64,000 nucleotides of DNA from Planctomycetaceae bacterium (GCA_002709045.1 PAPJ01000007.1:1-64000); one strand, 5' to 3'; shown: positions 16,412 through 27,401, numbered from the stretch's first letter. Made by a program: numbers and translations. The notes: generated from the sequence alone by a model not told the origin.

Positions 16412-19400
16412 CTAACGGTTGACGGCGACATACAGGCTGATATCTGTGTCAGCTACATTTCGCTCTACCGCGTCAGAATCCAAACTGCCGATTTCAATGC
16501 TATCTGCCAATGTTTCGGCTGCAATTGTTTTTCCGTGTTCAGCCAGCGTTTCTGCCAGTAACGTTGAATCGGTAGCCAGCGCCACATCAATACGGTCAGT
16601 AAATTCGCAACCCAGTTCCTTACGTCGATCCTGAATCATTCGAATGAGATCTCGGGCATAACCTTCACGAATCAGTTCGTCTGTCAGTTCGGTATTCAGT
16701 ACGACTACTGAATTCTTTCCCTGAGCAGCAGCCCAGCCATCTTTGGCCTGCAGTCGAACCTGAATATCTTCACTATCCAGAGAGATCGTTTCACCTTCTA
16801 CTTCTATCGACACCATACCATCTGATTCCAATTGCGATAATAGCTCTGCCCCATTGGCTTGAGCCAGTATGGCTTTGACCTGAGGAATCAGCTTGCCGAC
16901 TCGGGGACCTAACCTTTTAAAGTTCGGCTGAATTAGATAATCGATATATTGATCTGCATCAGTCACATATTCAATCTGCTTTACATTGAGTTCTTCTCGC
17001 AATAACGCGTCATGTGACTCGAGCCATTGTTTCCAGCCGACATCACCAAGTACAACCTCAACTTTTTGGAGTGGTTGTCTGACCTTGAGTTTTTCATTCA
17101 TACGGGCACTACGTCCCAGGCTGGCAATCTCCCGCAACGTAGCCATGCGTGCTGACAGTTCCTGATTTTCCAGTTCTCTAATGGCGGTTGGGTAATCGCA
17201 AAGATGTACACTTTCTGGCACCCGCTCCCCAAAGACACCGGCCAGCGTGTTCCACATATATTCACTGAGGAATGGTACAAAGGGTGCTATTGCTTTAGTC
17301 AAAGTGACAAGACACTCGTAGAGAGTCCAGTAAGCATCGAGTTTGTCCGTACTCTGCTTTTCGACTGCCCAGAAACGATCGCGACTACGTCGTACGTACC
17401 AATTACTCATGGCATCAACAAATTCGTTCAAGGCTAAGGCGGCGCCATAATTGTCATAACTGTCCATTCTTACGACAACATCTTCGATCGTAGAATGCAA
17501 TTCGCTCAGGACCCACTGATCGAGTTCACCGCGTTTCAGCACATCACGATAACCCTCTGCTGTACGAAGCTCTTCGGGCGATAACTCTCCCGCTCCCCCT
17601 TGAAGCAGATTTTCCGGTTCAAATCCATCGATATTGGCGTAGATCGTAAAAAAGCTGAACACGTTCCATAGACGCAGCAGGAATTCCGGAATGCTCTCTT
17701 TAATCGACTGTTCTTTATATCGAATTGGAGTCCAGGGTGCCTGATTCGCGAAGAAATACCAGCGTAGAGCATCAGCACCATATTTATCGAATATTTCGTT
17801 GGGTTCACGATAATTGCGTTTACTCTTGGACATCTTGCGACCGTCTTCACCAAGCATCAACCCCAGGACAATGCAATTTCGGTAAGGATGTGGATATTCA
17901 TCCTGAGCCTGTCCCTGCCGGGCATTGGTACCAAACAACATCGTACTGATAGCTAACTGGCTATAAAACCAACCGCGCGTTTGATCGAGGGCTTCACTGA
18001 TAAAATCTGCCGGAAACTGTTGCTTAAATTGCTCTTCGTTCTGCTGGGGATAACCCCACTGAGCAAACGGCATAGCGCCGGAATCGTACCAGCAATCAAT
18101 GACTTCCGATACTCGCTCCATCCGCCCGCCTTCGGCATAGGGTGAGGCATAAGTAATAGCATCAATGTAGGGCTTGTGTACCTTAAGATGTTCTGACAAA
18201 TCCGGATTGGCCGATTTAGCATTTTCCCAGACCTGCTCACCAAGGACGCCCTGTTTATCCAGCAATTCCTGATAAGAACCAATGGCTTCCATCTGACCGG
18301 TCTCGCTACAGACCCAGACCGGCAGCGGCGTACCCCAAAAACGTTCTCGGGAAAGTGCCCAGTCAACATTTGATTCAAGGAAATTACCGAATCGCCCGTC
18401 TTTAATGTGATCGGGGAGCCAATTAATCTGCTGATTATTAGCAAGCATATCATCACGGAAATCGGTTGTTCTTATAAACCAACTTTCACGAGGATACTGA
18501 ATTAACGGGTCATCATCAGCACGCCAACAAAACGGATAGTCGTGTAAATACTGGTCCAATAGCAAAAGCCGACCACTTTCACGTAACTCCCGGCTAATGT
18601 CTTTATCAGCTTCTTTTACCCAACGCCCCGCATAGTCTCCGGCAACGTCAGTAAATTTCCCATCCGGACCTACAGCGCAAATCAGACCCGGTCCTTGCCC
18701 TTCAACAAAGCGCTGTTGTTCAGCGACCAGAATTTCATAGTCAGCTTCACCAAATGCAGGTGCCATGTGGACTAATCCGGTACCGCTGTCGGTGGTAACA
18801 AAATCAGCCGCCACGACACGCCATTGATGTACCTGTTGACCTCCTTCGACCAACTCCCCACTGGATTCTCCCTGATCTTTATAAAAATAATCAAAGGGTG
18901 GTTGATAACGAAGTCCCAGCAATTCAGAACCACTACAGGTCGATTCGACCGTCAGTTCGCGTTTAAACTGCCCGGCTAGCTTTTCGACCAGACTTTCGGC
19001 CACAATCAAAACGCGGTTTGTTTCACTATCACGAACGCGTGCATAACTCAAATCGACGTGAATCGCTGTAAATTGATTACTTGGCAATGTCCACGGCGTG
19101 GTGGTCCAGATCACAAGCGATTCCTCGGGATTATCCAGTAAAGGAAGTTCCACAAACACACTTGGATCTGCGACTTCGCGATAGCCCTGACCAACTTCAC
19201 CAGCACTCAGGGCGGTTCCTCCCTGGGCCCACCACCAAACAATTTTGTGACCGCGATAGAGAAGCCCCCGGTCGAACAGATTCTTCAACGACCACCAGAC
19301 ACTCTCCACAAACGATTGATGATAGGTTACGTAGGCGTCATCCAGATTAACCCAAAAACCAAGACGCTCAGTCAGTGCTTCCCATTGCTGCATATAACGC

Positions 19401-19774
19401 CAGACACTTTCCTGACATCGATGAATGAAAGGTTCAACACCGTAGGCTTCGATTTCCTCTTTTGAGTGGATCCCCAACTCCTTGCAAACCTCAACCTCCA
19501 CCGGAAGTCCGTGCGTATCCCAACCGGCTTTTCTTTCACATAAAAATCCGCGCATCGTTTTATAGCGGGGGAAGAGATCTTTAATTGACCGCGTCAGACA
19601 ATGCCCCGGGTGCGGCATCCCATTGGCTGTTGGCGGTCCCTCATAGAACACAAAACGTTCGGAATCCCTGCGTTTCTGAAGGGATTTCTGATAAACGCCG
19701 TCCTGCTTCCAGCGAGCTAATATTTCACCTTCAAGAGAGGGGAAGCTGGGATTATTTGGTAATGGGTTGAACAT
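16412..19774 (-). CDS. ileS: Isoleucyl-tRNA synthetase
   Basis: 1120 residues, a class Ia synthetase that charges tRNA-Ile. The HIGH-type motif is HPGH (residues 55-58) within [19 protein letters not shown], and the KMSKS motif is in [14 protein letters not shown] near residue 646. [19 protein letters not shown] and the length resemble the eukaryote-like type 2 IleRS rather than the E. coli type. Editing (CP1) and anticodon-binding regions are full length. Type 2 enzymes are often insensitive to mupirocin; that would be a prediction here. Order: acidic protein, ileS, purN. Confidence 0.96.
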   Translation of the reverse strand: MFNPLPNNPSFPSLEGEILARWKQDGVYQKSLQKRRDSERFVFYEGPPTANGMPHPGHCLTRSIKDLFPRYKTMRGFLCERKAGWDTHGLPVEVEVCKELGIHSKEEIEAYGVEPFIHRCQESVWRYMQQWEALTERLGFWVNLDDAYVTYHQSFVESVWWSLKNLFDRGLLYRGHKIVWWWAQGGTALSAGEVGQGYREVADPSVFVELPLLDNPEESLVIWTTTPWTLPSNQFTAIHVDLSYARVRDSETNRVLIVAESLVEKLAGQFKRELTVESTCSGSELLGLRYQPPFDYFYKDQGESSGELVEGGQQVHQWRVVAADFVTTDSGTGLVHMAPAFGEADYEILVAEQQRFVEGQGPGLICAVGPDGKFTDVAGDYAGRWVKEADKDISRELRESGRLLLLDQYLHDYPFCWRADDDPLIQYPRESWFIRTTDFRDDMLANNQQINWLPDHIKDGRFGNFLESNVDWALSRERFWGTPLPVWVCSETGQMEAIGSYQELLDKQGVLGEQVWENAKSANPDLSEHLKVHKPYIDAITYASPYAEGGRMERVSEVIDCWYDSGAMPFAQWGYPQQNEEQFKQQFPADFISEALDQTRGWFYSQLAISTMLFGTNARQGQAQDEYPHPYRNCIVLGLMLGEDGRKMSKSKRNYREPNEIFDKYGADALRWYFFANQAPWTPIRYKEQSIKESIPEFLLRLWNVFSFFTIYANIDGFEPENLLQGGAGELSPEELRTAEGYRDVLKRGELDQWVLSELHSTIEDVVVRMDSYDNYGAALALNEFVDAMSNWYVRRSRDRFWAVEKQSTDKLDAYWTLYECLVTLTKAIAPFVPFLSEYMWNTLAGVFGERVPESVHLCDYPTAIRELENQELSARMATLREIASLGRSARMNEKLKVRQPLQKVEVVLGDVGWKQWLESHDALLREELNVKQIEYVTDADQYIDYLIQPNFKRLGPRVGKLIPQVKAILAQANGAELLSQLESDGMVSIEVEGETISLDSEDIQVRLQAKDGWAAAQGKNSVVVLNTELTDELIREGYARDLIRMIQDRRKELGCEFTDRIDVALATDSTLLAETLAEHGKTIAAETLADSIEIGSLDSDAVERNVADTDISLYVAVNR

Positions 19775-19840
19775 ATTTCGAATGCATCGTCACGAGGAAC
19801 GCGGCTGTTTATCTAGCAAGCGACAGACTTAAGCCTGTCG

Positions 19841-20209
19841 TTACTTGCCATCTTTGTCATCTTTGCCATCACCTTTATCGTCATCGCTATTTTCTTTTTT
19901 CTCTTGAGCACCTTCTTTACCGTCATCTTCGGAAGCTTTTTTCTTTTCTGCCGGATCAACAAACACAAAGTCGTTTTCGAATTCCTCAACGACGTCATAT
20001 TCATCTTCAGCTTCCTCTTCGAAGTCATCATCGAACTCATCGTCGAAGTCTTCTTCATCAAAGTCATCGAAGTCAAGTTCTTCATTTTCATCCTCAGCAT
20101 ATTCGCTGTCCGGATGCGACTGGCCAACAAACGACTCAGTGCCTATCGGAATTTGTTCTGTTTGCAAATCCGATTCCTTTGTTTCCGACGTCGCTAATAC
20201 GATTGCCAT
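19841..20209 (-). CDS. Highly acidic protein of unknown function
   Basis: 122 residues. After about 35 ordinary residues comes a run of Asp, Glu and Phe (about 36-85; for example DFDDFDEEDFDDEFDDDF), then a Lys/Asp/Gly-rich tail. There is no signal peptide or known domain. The sequence is expected to be disordered and to bind cations or basic partners. It lies 66 bp upstream of ileS on the same strand. It could be a chaperone-like or RNA polymerase delta-like acidic tail protein; this is a guess from composition only. Confidence 0.65.
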   Translation of the reverse strand: MAIVLATSETKESDLQTEQIPIGTESFVGQSHPDSEYAEDENEELDFDDFDEEDFDDEFDDDFEEEAEDEYDVVEEFENDFVFVDPAEKKKASEDDGKEGAQEKKENSDDDKGDGKDDKDGK

Positions 20210-20356
20210 TAATAACTCCTCAATGTCTCGTTCATGTTCGTAAATCCCCTGACGGCACTAACCATTGCACTGCAGGTAAATGATAGACGTTGTCAATTTA
20301 TCTCAGGATGGATTATTCGACAACACTAGTATTCAAAATGTTCTCCACCAACCTCA

Positions 20357-21553
20357 CTAGGTATGATAATCGGAATTAAACATAACATAGGCCGTTGTCA
20401 GATCACTTGTCCAAATCCGGGCCTGCTGGTCACCTTCATTTAACTCAACTTCGATCAATACGCTGTCACATTCAGCCATTGACTTACTGACTAAAGCAGC
20501 GTCAAAAGAACATGGTTCCCCGCCGTCAAACAGTAAAGTCTGATTGAGCCGCAACTTAAAGCCGCTTATGTCAAAATCAATTCCTGCATAACCGGCAGCA
20601 GAAGCAATGCGTCCCCAGTTTGGGTCATTTCCGGCCACACAGGTTTTTACCAGATTACTGCCCCCAATGGTTTCAGCGATCTGTTTCGCATCCTCGATTG
20701 AAGCAGCTCCCTTAACAAGAATTTCAATCAGGTGGGTTGCGCCTTCACCATCGGCTGGGATCTGCTTCGCCAGCTTGATCAGCGTCTGCTCAATCATATC
20801 AGATACCCCTGCAAGGTCGTTGCCAGTTAACGGATGGCTATTAGCTTGACCGTTGGCAAGCAACAGCACCGTGTCATTCGTGCTGGTATGCCCCTCCACG
20901 CTGATACAATTAAAACTCTTATCAACGGCCTTCTTTAGAATTCCGTGAACATCGCCCTGCGACAAATTGGCATCGGTGGTAACCGCTGCCAACATCGTGG
21001 CCATATTAGGCCCGATCATACCAGCCCCCTTGGCCATCGCCGCAATACGAACCGTGCCCTGACTCGTTTCGACTGTGGTACAGGCTGTCTTCCTATCCTT
21101 ATCAGTTGTCAAAATCCCATTGGCCGCCTCGTAAAAAGCAGCACTGCTGCATCTCAGCTTCTTAACACCCTCAACAGCGGCCACTGACAGTTTTTCCATC
21201 GGTAGGAACTGACCGATAATCCCAGTAGACATCACAAGTACTTGTTCTGCTTCCAAGCCCAGTTCGAGGGCAACATCAGCCGCCATTTTTTGAGCATCGT
21301 TGATCCCCTGGCTCCCGGTACAGGCATTGGCGTTACCACTATTAATCACAATCGCCCGTGTCCGACTGCCTGGTGTTCTATCCCGACATAGAATAACCGG
21401 CGCGGCACAAACCAAATTCTGAGTGTAAACACCAGCCGCCACCGCATCATTATCGCTGACGATTAGCGAATAATCAGGTTTATCGGAGTTGGATTTAAGG
21501 CCGCAGTGATGTCCCGACCAACGGAAACCAAGCGGCAACCAATCTTCATTCAT
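20357..21553 (-). CDS. argJ: Bifunctional ornithine acetyltransferase / N-acetylglutamate synthase
   Basis: 398 residues from the ATG at 21553, which has AAAGGCGG upstream; an earlier Met at 21598 would overlap argC. It recycles acetyl groups in arginine synthesis. The autocleavage and catalytic Thr sits in AKGAGMIGPNMATMLAAV. Other conserved parts are SGNANACTG, SVEGHTSTNDTVLLLANG and AGNDPNWGRIASAAGY. It lies 13 bp after argC in the same operon. Confidence 0.96.
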   Translation of the reverse strand: MNEDWLPLGFRWSGHHCGLKSNSDKPDYSLIVSDNDAVAAGVYTQNLVCAAPVILCRDRTPGSRTRAIVINSGNANACTGSQGINDAQKMAADVALELGLEAEQVLVMSTGIIGQFLPMEKLSVAAVEGVKKLRCSSAAFYEAANGILTTDKDRKTACTTVETSQGTVRIAAMAKGAGMIGPNMATMLAAVTTDANLSQGDVHGILKKAVDKSFNCISVEGHTSTNDTVLLLANGQANSHPLTGNDLAGVSDMIEQTLIKLAKQIPADGEGATHLIEILVKGAASIEDAKQIAETIGGSNLVKTCVAGNDPNWGRIASAAGYAGIDFDISGFKLRLNQTLLFDGGEPCSFDAALVSKSMAECDSVLIEVELNEGDQQARIWTSDLTTAYVMFNSDYHT

Positions 21554-21566
21554 GTTTGTGCCGCCT

Positions 21567-22577
21567 TTAGAGAAGAGCCGTGGTCTCTTCATAACCACAC
21601 ATTAAGTTGAAGTTTTGAACAGCTGCACCGGACGCTCCCTTGATAAGGTTATCAAGACAGCTAAGCACGACGAGCCGCTCGCCTGACTGCGCTACATGCA
21701 GATCGACAAAATTCGTATTACGCACGGCCCGTGTTTCAGGAAGCTGTCCGATAACGCGAATAAAAGGTTCACTGGCATAACATTGTTCGAGCACCTGCAT
21801 AGCATCGGCAGCAGTATTCTCTCCAATCGGCGTGGCATAACAAGTCGATAGTATCCCCCGATTCATCGGAACGAGATGGGGGGTGAAAATGACTTCGGCT
21901 GCTAGATCTCGCATAGTCAGAAACTGAGCAATCTCGGGAGCATGTCTATGAGTACCAACACCATACGCCTTAATGGATTCATTACATTCGGGGTAATGAA
22001 ATGGCAATTTCGGCGTGCGACCTGCTCCGGTCACACCACTCTTCGAATCAACAATAACATCTTTCGCTGCGATGATTCCATGCTTAACTAATGGAACCAG
22101 AGGCAGGATTGCAGAAGTCGGGTAACACCCCGGGTTAGCGACCAACCCCGCTCCAACAATTTGCTGTCTGAATATTTCGGGTAACCCATAGGCAACATTG
22201 CCAAGCCGATCCGGATCCACATGGTTGACACCATACCACTTTTCATAGGTTTCCACATCCTGAAGCCGGTAGTCTGCGCTAAAATCAACCACCTTAACAC
22301 CCCTGTCGACAAGTGGCTTAACACATTCTGCAGAAGCCGCATGAGGCAGACAACTAAAGACAAACTCGGCATTATCAGCCAACCAGTTGACGTCCAACGT
22401 TTGAAGGTGCAAGTCTAGACGCCCCCGCAACTCGGGATGTACTTCACTTACATGTGGCCTACCTTCCTGCCGTGTCGTCAATGCAACGATCTCAGCATGC
22501 GGATGTCGTACTAACAACTTCAATAACTCTAACGCTGTGTAGCCCGTTGCTCCCATTACTGCAATTCGCGTAGCCAT
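21567..22577 (-). CDS. argC: N-acetyl-gamma-glutamyl-phosphate reductase
   Basis: 336 residues from the ATG at 22577; a longer form from 22607 adds ten atypical residues. It reduces N-acetylglutamyl phosphate to the semialdehyde in arginine synthesis. Seen: NADP-binding VMGATGYTALELLKLL, the catalytic Cys in VANPGCYPTSAILPL and HRHAPEIAQFL. It is paired with argJ downstream. Confidence 0.96.
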   Translation of the reverse strand: MATRIAVMGATGYTALELLKLLVRHPHAEIVALTTRQEGRPHVSEVHPELRGRLDLHLQTLDVNWLADNAEFVFSCLPHAASAECVKPLVDRGVKVVDFSADYRLQDVETYEKWYGVNHVDPDRLGNVAYGLPEIFRQQIVGAGLVANPGCYPTSAILPLVPLVKHGIIAAKDVIVDSKSGVTGAGRTPKLPFHYPECNESIKAYGVGTHRHAPEIAQFLTMRDLAAEVIFTPHLVPMNRGILSTCYATPIGENTAADAMQVLEQCYASEPFIRVIGQLPETRAVRNTNFVDLHVAQSGERLVVLSCLDNLIKGASGAAVQNFNLMCGYEETTALL

Positions 22578-22708
22578 GGTTTTATTTCCGGTACTGATTA
22601 ATTCCACTCGAATAGAGGGGTTGTCAAACGAAACATATATTCTCGTCCGACCCTAAACCCACTGCCTTAAATAATAACCACTCAGTATATCTTTTAGTCG
22701 CGATTTGC

Positions 22709-23335
22709 TTAACGGGAGAAATCTGACATTAGTGCACTTAGCTCGGCCAACATCATAGCACTAGCTCCCCAGATCTCAGCATTTTCCACATGAAAACAGG
22801 GGACCTTTCTAAACACCCCGGCCAAATGCCGTACAGTGGTACCCACCCTACCGGTGCCCACAACTTCCAGTGGCACGTCAATAACCCTATCAATTTCCGC
22901 CTCGTCAATCTTATAGGAGGGAGGACGTTTACCAACACCAAGTACGGGCATTACAAGATTAACACTTCCAAACACATACAATGGGGTCAACATACCAAGC
23001 ACTTCGATTTGCTCGGGCCTGATACCCGTTTCTTCAAAGCATTCACGAACAGCTGCCTGTGTCCAGCTTTCATCCCTCTCCAGACCACCACCCGGGAAAG
23101 CCATCTCGCCCGGATGAAATGCCAAATCATCACGGCGCTTCACCATAGGAACTGTGATTTCCCCGTCATCTGCATGCAGCAGTAACATTACAGAAGCACG
23201 CCTTGCATATCCGGGAGCCGGACCTCGATGACGACCATAGCTCATCGCTGGCTCCAACGCCATCTGTGCCTTAGCGCCAGGTAGTGATTTATTAAGGCGA
23301 TTACGAAGGTATTCTTTTAACTCTTCCATCGTCAA
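22709..23335 (-). CDS. Nudix hydrolase, CoA pyrophosphatase-like
   Basis: 208 residues. The Nudix box begins GGGLERDESWTQAAVRECFE and ends ETGI. It is preceded by KRRDDLAFHPGEMAFPGG, the extended motif of the CoA diphosphatase (NudL/NUDT7-like) group. The likely reaction is hydrolysis of CoA or oxidised CoA to phosphopantetheine and adenosine diphosphate nucleotide. The start codon overlaps the stop of the upstream membrane-protein gene, so the two are coupled. Confidence 0.88.
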   Translation of the reverse strand: MTMEELKEYLRNRLNKSLPGAKAQMALEPAMSYGRHRGPAPGYARRASVMLLLHADDGEITVPMVKRRDDLAFHPGEMAFPGGGLERDESWTQAAVRECFEETGIRPEQIEVLGMLTPLYVFGSVNLVMPVLGVGKRPPSYKIDEAEIDRVIDVPLEVVGTGRVGTTVRHLAGVFRKVPCFHVENAEIWGASAMMLAELSALMSDFSR

Positions 23336-24960
23336 TCACCTACAAATTTAAACACAGCATAATACGAAAATTTACCTGCCGGCGGGTACACCCTGCTAAA
23401 ACGTTGATCATCGGCAAATCGATTGCGTGATTCATCGGAAAACTGTGTCAGTACTAAATACCCTGCACCATACTGCCGGCAATTCTCTGCCAACTGATCA
23501 TTACTCACGTAACTCAGGCTACGTTTACCATCGACAAAGGGATAAACTGTTTTTCGCCGTTCATACCATTCCAACAAGGATACCGCATCCTGAGGCATGT
23601 CCTTCCGCGATACAACCTCAGCACGCTCGGAATACCACTTAAACGTCTGCTGACGTAACGGAGTCATCACGATTGCATCCGCAGGTGAATTATTCTTTAT
23701 CCATAAGCAGGCCCATTTCCAATGGCGATGAATGCGAAGCGTGTTCTCCTTTCTTGCTTGCGGGTCCAGTTTCCTTGAATGAGGCAGTGCCAGGATGTCT
23801 CCGCGTGGACGCGGATCCCAATAGCGTTCTGTTAGCGCATCCCCCACATACAGCCCGATAATGAGTAAAAGAATACTACCTCTAAGCCTGATTGTGCTGC
23901 CGGTTTCGCCGGAAACGCCAAAGACAACAATGCATACCAATGAACTGACTGCCAAAGGTATTAACACATCTCCGGTCCGATAGAAATAAAACCGCAACAG
24001 CCGATGTTGCAATGGCGACTCGTTACCAAGAATCAAGGTAATTAGTACGCCCGCGACTACGACGACAAGACTAACAACGGCCGGGTACACCATATCTCCA
24101 TGAGACCTCTCTCGCCATCGCCATGACAATTTCCATGCAAGTGCCAGGCCGATCACCATTGTCAGGAACATAACAATCCGTTCACTGGAAAAGGTCGTAA
24201 TGACAAGATGGTGAGGCAACCGCACATGCACGTACAAATAATTTGCTTCTGCTACCACATTCGGAGCAGCACTCGAAAGCATCAGTCCGGGGATCAATCC
24301 GCATAAAGAGATCGAACCGCCGAGTAACAGGTACCATACTTCCGTGCGTCCCGGTTTGTCTTTATTTTTCAATAACTGCAGACCCCGACAGGCTATTAAA
24401 CAAAGTACAATCCAGCCTCCTGCCAGTACGTGCAAGGAGGACGCGGCACCAAGAAGTAACCAAGTTTTATTCCACTTTTGATCGAGCGTCGTACGAATAG
24501 CCCAAAATGCAAACCCATAAGCAATCGTCTTAGCCTCAAAACCGCCGATCACCCATTCTCCGGCGAGATGACAATATTCGTTTAAGACGACGAACAACGA
24601 ACCAAGCAAAAGTCCGCTCAGTCGGTCTCTGTGTAATTTACGCCCGATTGATACCAATGCTGTAGCGAGCAAAGCCCAGGAAAGAATCCTGCCAATCCAG
24701 GCCACCACAGGCAATTCAAACAGTAATGTAAGCCAGCCAAACAACCAATAAAAAGCAAGATGCGCATCGGCCGACGATAGAAAGAAATCATACGGGGCAA
24801 ATCCCGGATTCCAATAATGCTTAGCTTTGGCTAAGTAATGTGCCTCATTTGCGTCCGGTGGGGGATTTCCATGCGACACCGCGAAGACCAGTATCAACAG
24901 GAATACTTCCAATAAGTAGTCCGCCCACTTTATTCCTTGCTTTTGCGTCTTAGCGTCCAA
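23332..24960 (-). CDS. Polytopic membrane protein of unknown function
   Basis: 542 residues with about ten hydrophobic helices up to residue ~370, then a soluble C-terminal part of ~170 residues. The N-terminal loop PPDANEAHYLAKAKHYWNPG after the first helix resembles the first periplasmic loop of GT-C glycosyltransferases and related planctomycete membrane proteins. The C-terminal part contains MTPLRQQTFKWYSERAEVV, typical of a post-membrane domain in such proteins. Activity is not established. It lies upstream of, and overlaps, the Nudix gene. Confidence 0.75.
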   Translation of the reverse strand: MDAKTQKQGIKWADYLLEVFLLILVFAVSHGNPPPDANEAHYLAKAKHYWNPGFAPYDFFLSSADAHLAFYWLFGWLTLLFELPVVAWIGRILSWALLATALVSIGRKLHRDRLSGLLLGSLFVVLNEYCHLAGEWVIGGFEAKTIAYGFAFWAIRTTLDQKWNKTWLLLGAASSLHVLAGGWIVLCLIACRGLQLLKNKDKPGRTEVWYLLLGGSISLCGLIPGLMLSSAAPNVVAEANYLYVHVRLPHHLVITTFSSERIVMFLTMVIGLALAWKLSWRWRERSHGDMVYPAVVSLVVVVAGVLITLILGNESPLQHRLLRFYFYRTGDVLIPLAVSSLVCIVVFGVSGETGSTIRLRGSILLLIIGLYVGDALTERYWDPRPRGDILALPHSRKLDPQARKENTLRIHRHWKWACLWIKNNSPADAIVMTPLRQQTFKWYSERAEVVSRKDMPQDAVSLLEWYERRKTVYPFVDGKRSLSYVSNDQLAENCRQYGAGYLVLTQFSDESRNRFADDQRFSRVYPPAGKFSYYAVFKFVGD

Positions 24961-24988
24961 ATTATTCTCTCAGCATCTTCTCTAACGC

Positions 24989-26500
24989 TCAGCCTTCCAC
25001 GGCAGAAATAGCCTTGAAGTCACCTTTAAGCGATTGATAAAGACTTTGGTATACAGGAAAGCGGTCATCGTAAATTCGCTTTGCCTTTCTATCCACCGGG
25101 GTCGAACTGGTTTCACGAATCGTAGCAGCACATGCCTGCTGAATATTTTTATAAGATCCCGCTCCCACGGCAGCCAGTAATGCGACCCCGTAGGCCGGTC
25201 CTTGTTCCGCATTAATCGTCACTGCCTTGGTGCCAAATACATCGGCCTGCAATTGACGCCAAAGTTTGCTTTTCGAACCACCGCCTGAAACACGCACCTG
25301 CTTGACCGGTACATTCATCCCACGGATGATTTCGAGACTATCACGCATCGAATAGGTTACCCCTTCCATAATGCAACGCGCGACCTGTGCACGCTTATGT
25401 GCCAGCGTCAGTCCGACAAAACAGCCCCGAGCATCGGGGTCCGCATGTGGAGTTCTCTCTCCGGCCAGATACGGTAAAAAGAATAACCCGTCCGAGCCTG
25501 GACGCGATTTAGCTGCTTCACGGTTTAATACGTCGTAAACCTGATCGCCAACTTCAGCACACAAATTCTCTGCAAACCATTGCAGTGATCCCCCGGCACA
25601 CAGGTTAACCCCCATCATGTGCCACTTACCACGAACCGCGTGACAGAACGTATGTAGCCTTCCATCAGGATCTACCTGCATTTGATCACTGTGTACAAAC
25701 ATCACACCAGAGGTACCAATTGAGGTGGAGAGTATGCCGGATTTCACAACCCCAGTCCCAATGGCATTGGCGGCACAGTCGCCGGCACCACCTACGACAA
25801 CACAATCAGTGGTTAACCCCAGCGTTTTAGCCGCCTTTTTCGTCAACGTCCCGGTGACATCTTCTGATTCATAGACCTGACCAAACAGCGACTCGTCCAA
25901 TTCAAGCTTGCCAAGCAACTTTCTCGACCAGGCGCGTTTCTTCACATCCAACAGCAACATCCCACTAGCATCACTTACCTCGGTGGCATATTCACCGGTT
26001 AAACGGCGGCGTATATCATCTTTAGGTAGTAGTACTCTGGTAACACGTTCAAAATTCCGCGGTTCGTTGTTTCGTAGCCAAAGGATTTTCGGAGCAGTGA
26101 AACCTGTAAGTGCAGGATTCGCGACCATGCGTATCAACGCCCGGCGTCCCCCTGCCCGACTTTCAATTTCCTCGCATTCCTGAGCCGTACGCTGGTCGTT
26201 CCAAAGCAGTGCCGGACGGATTACCTGGTCGTCTTTATCCAGAAACACACTACCATGCATCTGGCCAGACAGCCCGATCGCTTTAATGGACGATGCTGAC
26301 TTTCCGGATTTATCAACCACCTCGCGTATGGTCTTAACAGTCGCCTTCCACCAATCATCCGGGTTCTGCTCGCTCCACAACGGCTTGGGGTGAAATAGTT
26401 TATAAACGGCACTGGATTCTGCCAGAATCCTACCCCGTTCATCAATCAAAATGGTTTTGGTTCCGGAAGTTCCAATATCTACGCCGAGAAAATAACTCAT
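24989..26500 (-). CDS. xylB: Xylulokinase
   Basis: 503 residues from the ATG at 26500, which has GGAG at proper spacing; the frame is open to 26554. It is a FGGY-family kinase that phosphorylates D-xylulose. Seen: VDIGTSGTKTILIDERG (phosphate 1), GLSGQMHGSVFLD (substrate loop), VVGGAGDCAANAIGTG (phosphate 2) and VSGGGSKSKLWRQLQADVF (adenosine). The MHG motif favours xylulose, though related sugars are possible. No xylose isomerase is in the window. Confidence 0.9.
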   Translation of the reverse strand: MSYFLGVDIGTSGTKTILIDERGRILAESSAVYKLFHPKPLWSEQNPDDWWKATVKTIREVVDKSGKSASSIKAIGLSGQMHGSVFLDKDDQVIRPALLWNDQRTAQECEEIESRAGGRRALIRMVANPALTGFTAPKILWLRNNEPRNFERVTRVLLPKDDIRRRLTGEYATEVSDASGMLLLDVKKRAWSRKLLGKLELDESLFGQVYESEDVTGTLTKKAAKTLGLTTDCVVVGGAGDCAANAIGTGVVKSGILSTSIGTSGVMFVHSDQMQVDPDGRLHTFCHAVRGKWHMMGVNLCAGGSLQWFAENLCAEVGDQVYDVLNREAAKSRPGSDGLFFLPYLAGERTPHADPDARGCFVGLTLAHKRAQVARCIMEGVTYSMRDSLEIIRGMNVPVKQVRVSGGGSKSKLWRQLQADVFGTKAVTINAEQGPAYGVALLAAVGAGSYKNIQQACAATIRETSSTPVDRKAKRIYDDRFPVYQSLYQSLKGDFKAISAVEG

Positions 26501-26644
26501 CCTGTCTCCAACATCTTGTGGGCGAAAATTTATTTGATCGGCCCGTTTGAACACGACGGGACGTACAATAGGGATATTCTATTACCTTCACTGGCTTTAA
26601 CAAAGTCACCTTTGCTCACCTTATCTTTTTCTTGTTTAAGCCTT

Positions 26645-27208
26645 ATGTCTCAATTCTTACTTGCCACAACTCTGCTATTGATTAGCCCACTACTTGAAGC
26701 GGCCGACACTATAACCTTACCGGTACCTTCTGGGTGGAGAGTGGAAAACACTGCCTATCCACCCCCATGGGCAAAAACCCTGCCCTGGAAAGGTACGATT
26801 CAATTACGGTTTCCTAAGGGATTCTTTGAACCTGAAAGCGATTACTTTTGGTCCTACCCTATTCTCTACCAGCTTAAAGGTGACTGCATCAGAAATGAAG
26901 AGGAGCTACGTCAGGCGTTAATCGAATACGATGCCGGCCTCTACACGCAGCAATATCCCAAACAACAGATCAAACTGAGTATTTCCCCAAAAAAGTCCGC
27001 CGATAAGTATCCACTCATTGTTTTCGACGGGTTCGATCCCTTCACGACAAAGAAGCCGTTGCGGACATGGATTGTATTTCATCGACGCTACGAGAAAACA
27101 TCCGATACCACCATCGTGTTACTATTACGCAGTTCACAGCAATACAATCCCCAGCACCCGGTATGGAAAGACTTGACGTCACAGTTCCGCAGCAAAGCCG
27201 GCTTCTAA
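26645..27208 (+). CDS. Secreted protein of unknown function
   Basis: 187 residues from the ATG at 26645, which begins a good signal peptide, MSQFLLATTLLLISPLLEA. An upstream in-frame Met at 26516 gives an implausible leader. The mature part has no motif I recognise; it contains PPPWAKTLPWKGTIQLRFPK and two aromatic-rich strands, suggesting a small beta domain. It overlaps the convergent small gene by 4 bp. Confidence 0.65.
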   Translation: MSQFLLATTLLLISPLLEAADTITLPVPSGWRVENTAYPPPWAKTLPWKGTIQLRFPKGFFEPESDYFWSYPILYQLKGDCIRNEEELRQALIEYDAGLYTQQYPKQQIKLSISPKKSADKYPLIVFDGFDPFTTKKPLRTWIVFHRRYEKTSDTTIVLLLRSSQQYNPQHPVWKDLTSQFRSKAGF

Positions 27209-27396
27209 TTCTTGGGCATATCAGCAACACCCACCACCCGGCCTAATGACCAGGTGGTTAATTTGCTTCCCATAAAAAATTCTCCCACCTGATTGCCCCA
27301 GGCGTCTGTCTTTTTTTGATGGAACAGATAGGGCGCAAGACTTCCATCATTTCTGCGTATCCAATACCACTGCATGGGTACCATTTCTTCTTGCAT
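27205..27396 (-). CDS. Small protein of unknown function
   Basis: 63 residues, rich in Trp and aromatic residues (MQWYWIRRNDGS, KLTTWSLGRVVGVADMPKN). It lies 5 bp after the SMP-30-like gene on the same strand, so it is probably cotranscribed. The start may be the first, fifth or eighth codon; all are Met. No domain recognised. Confidence 0.5.
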   Translation of the reverse strand: MQEEMVPMQWYWIRRNDGSLAPYLFHQKKTDAWGNQVGEFFMGSKLTTWSLGRVVGVADMPKN

Positions 27397-27401
27397 TAAT
27401 A

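Noticed and set aside
19818..19849. Hairpin GCAAG...CTTGC near the end of the acidic gene as a terminator
   Set aside because: The stem is interrupted and no T-run follows on the minus strand; read-through into ileS is more likely.
19904..20197. Hydrophobic 97-codon frame opposite the acidic protein
   Set aside because: Its Phe/Ile/Val-rich sequence is the mirror of the GAT/GAA-rich acidic gene, which has the better start and context. The reverse choice cannot be fully excluded.
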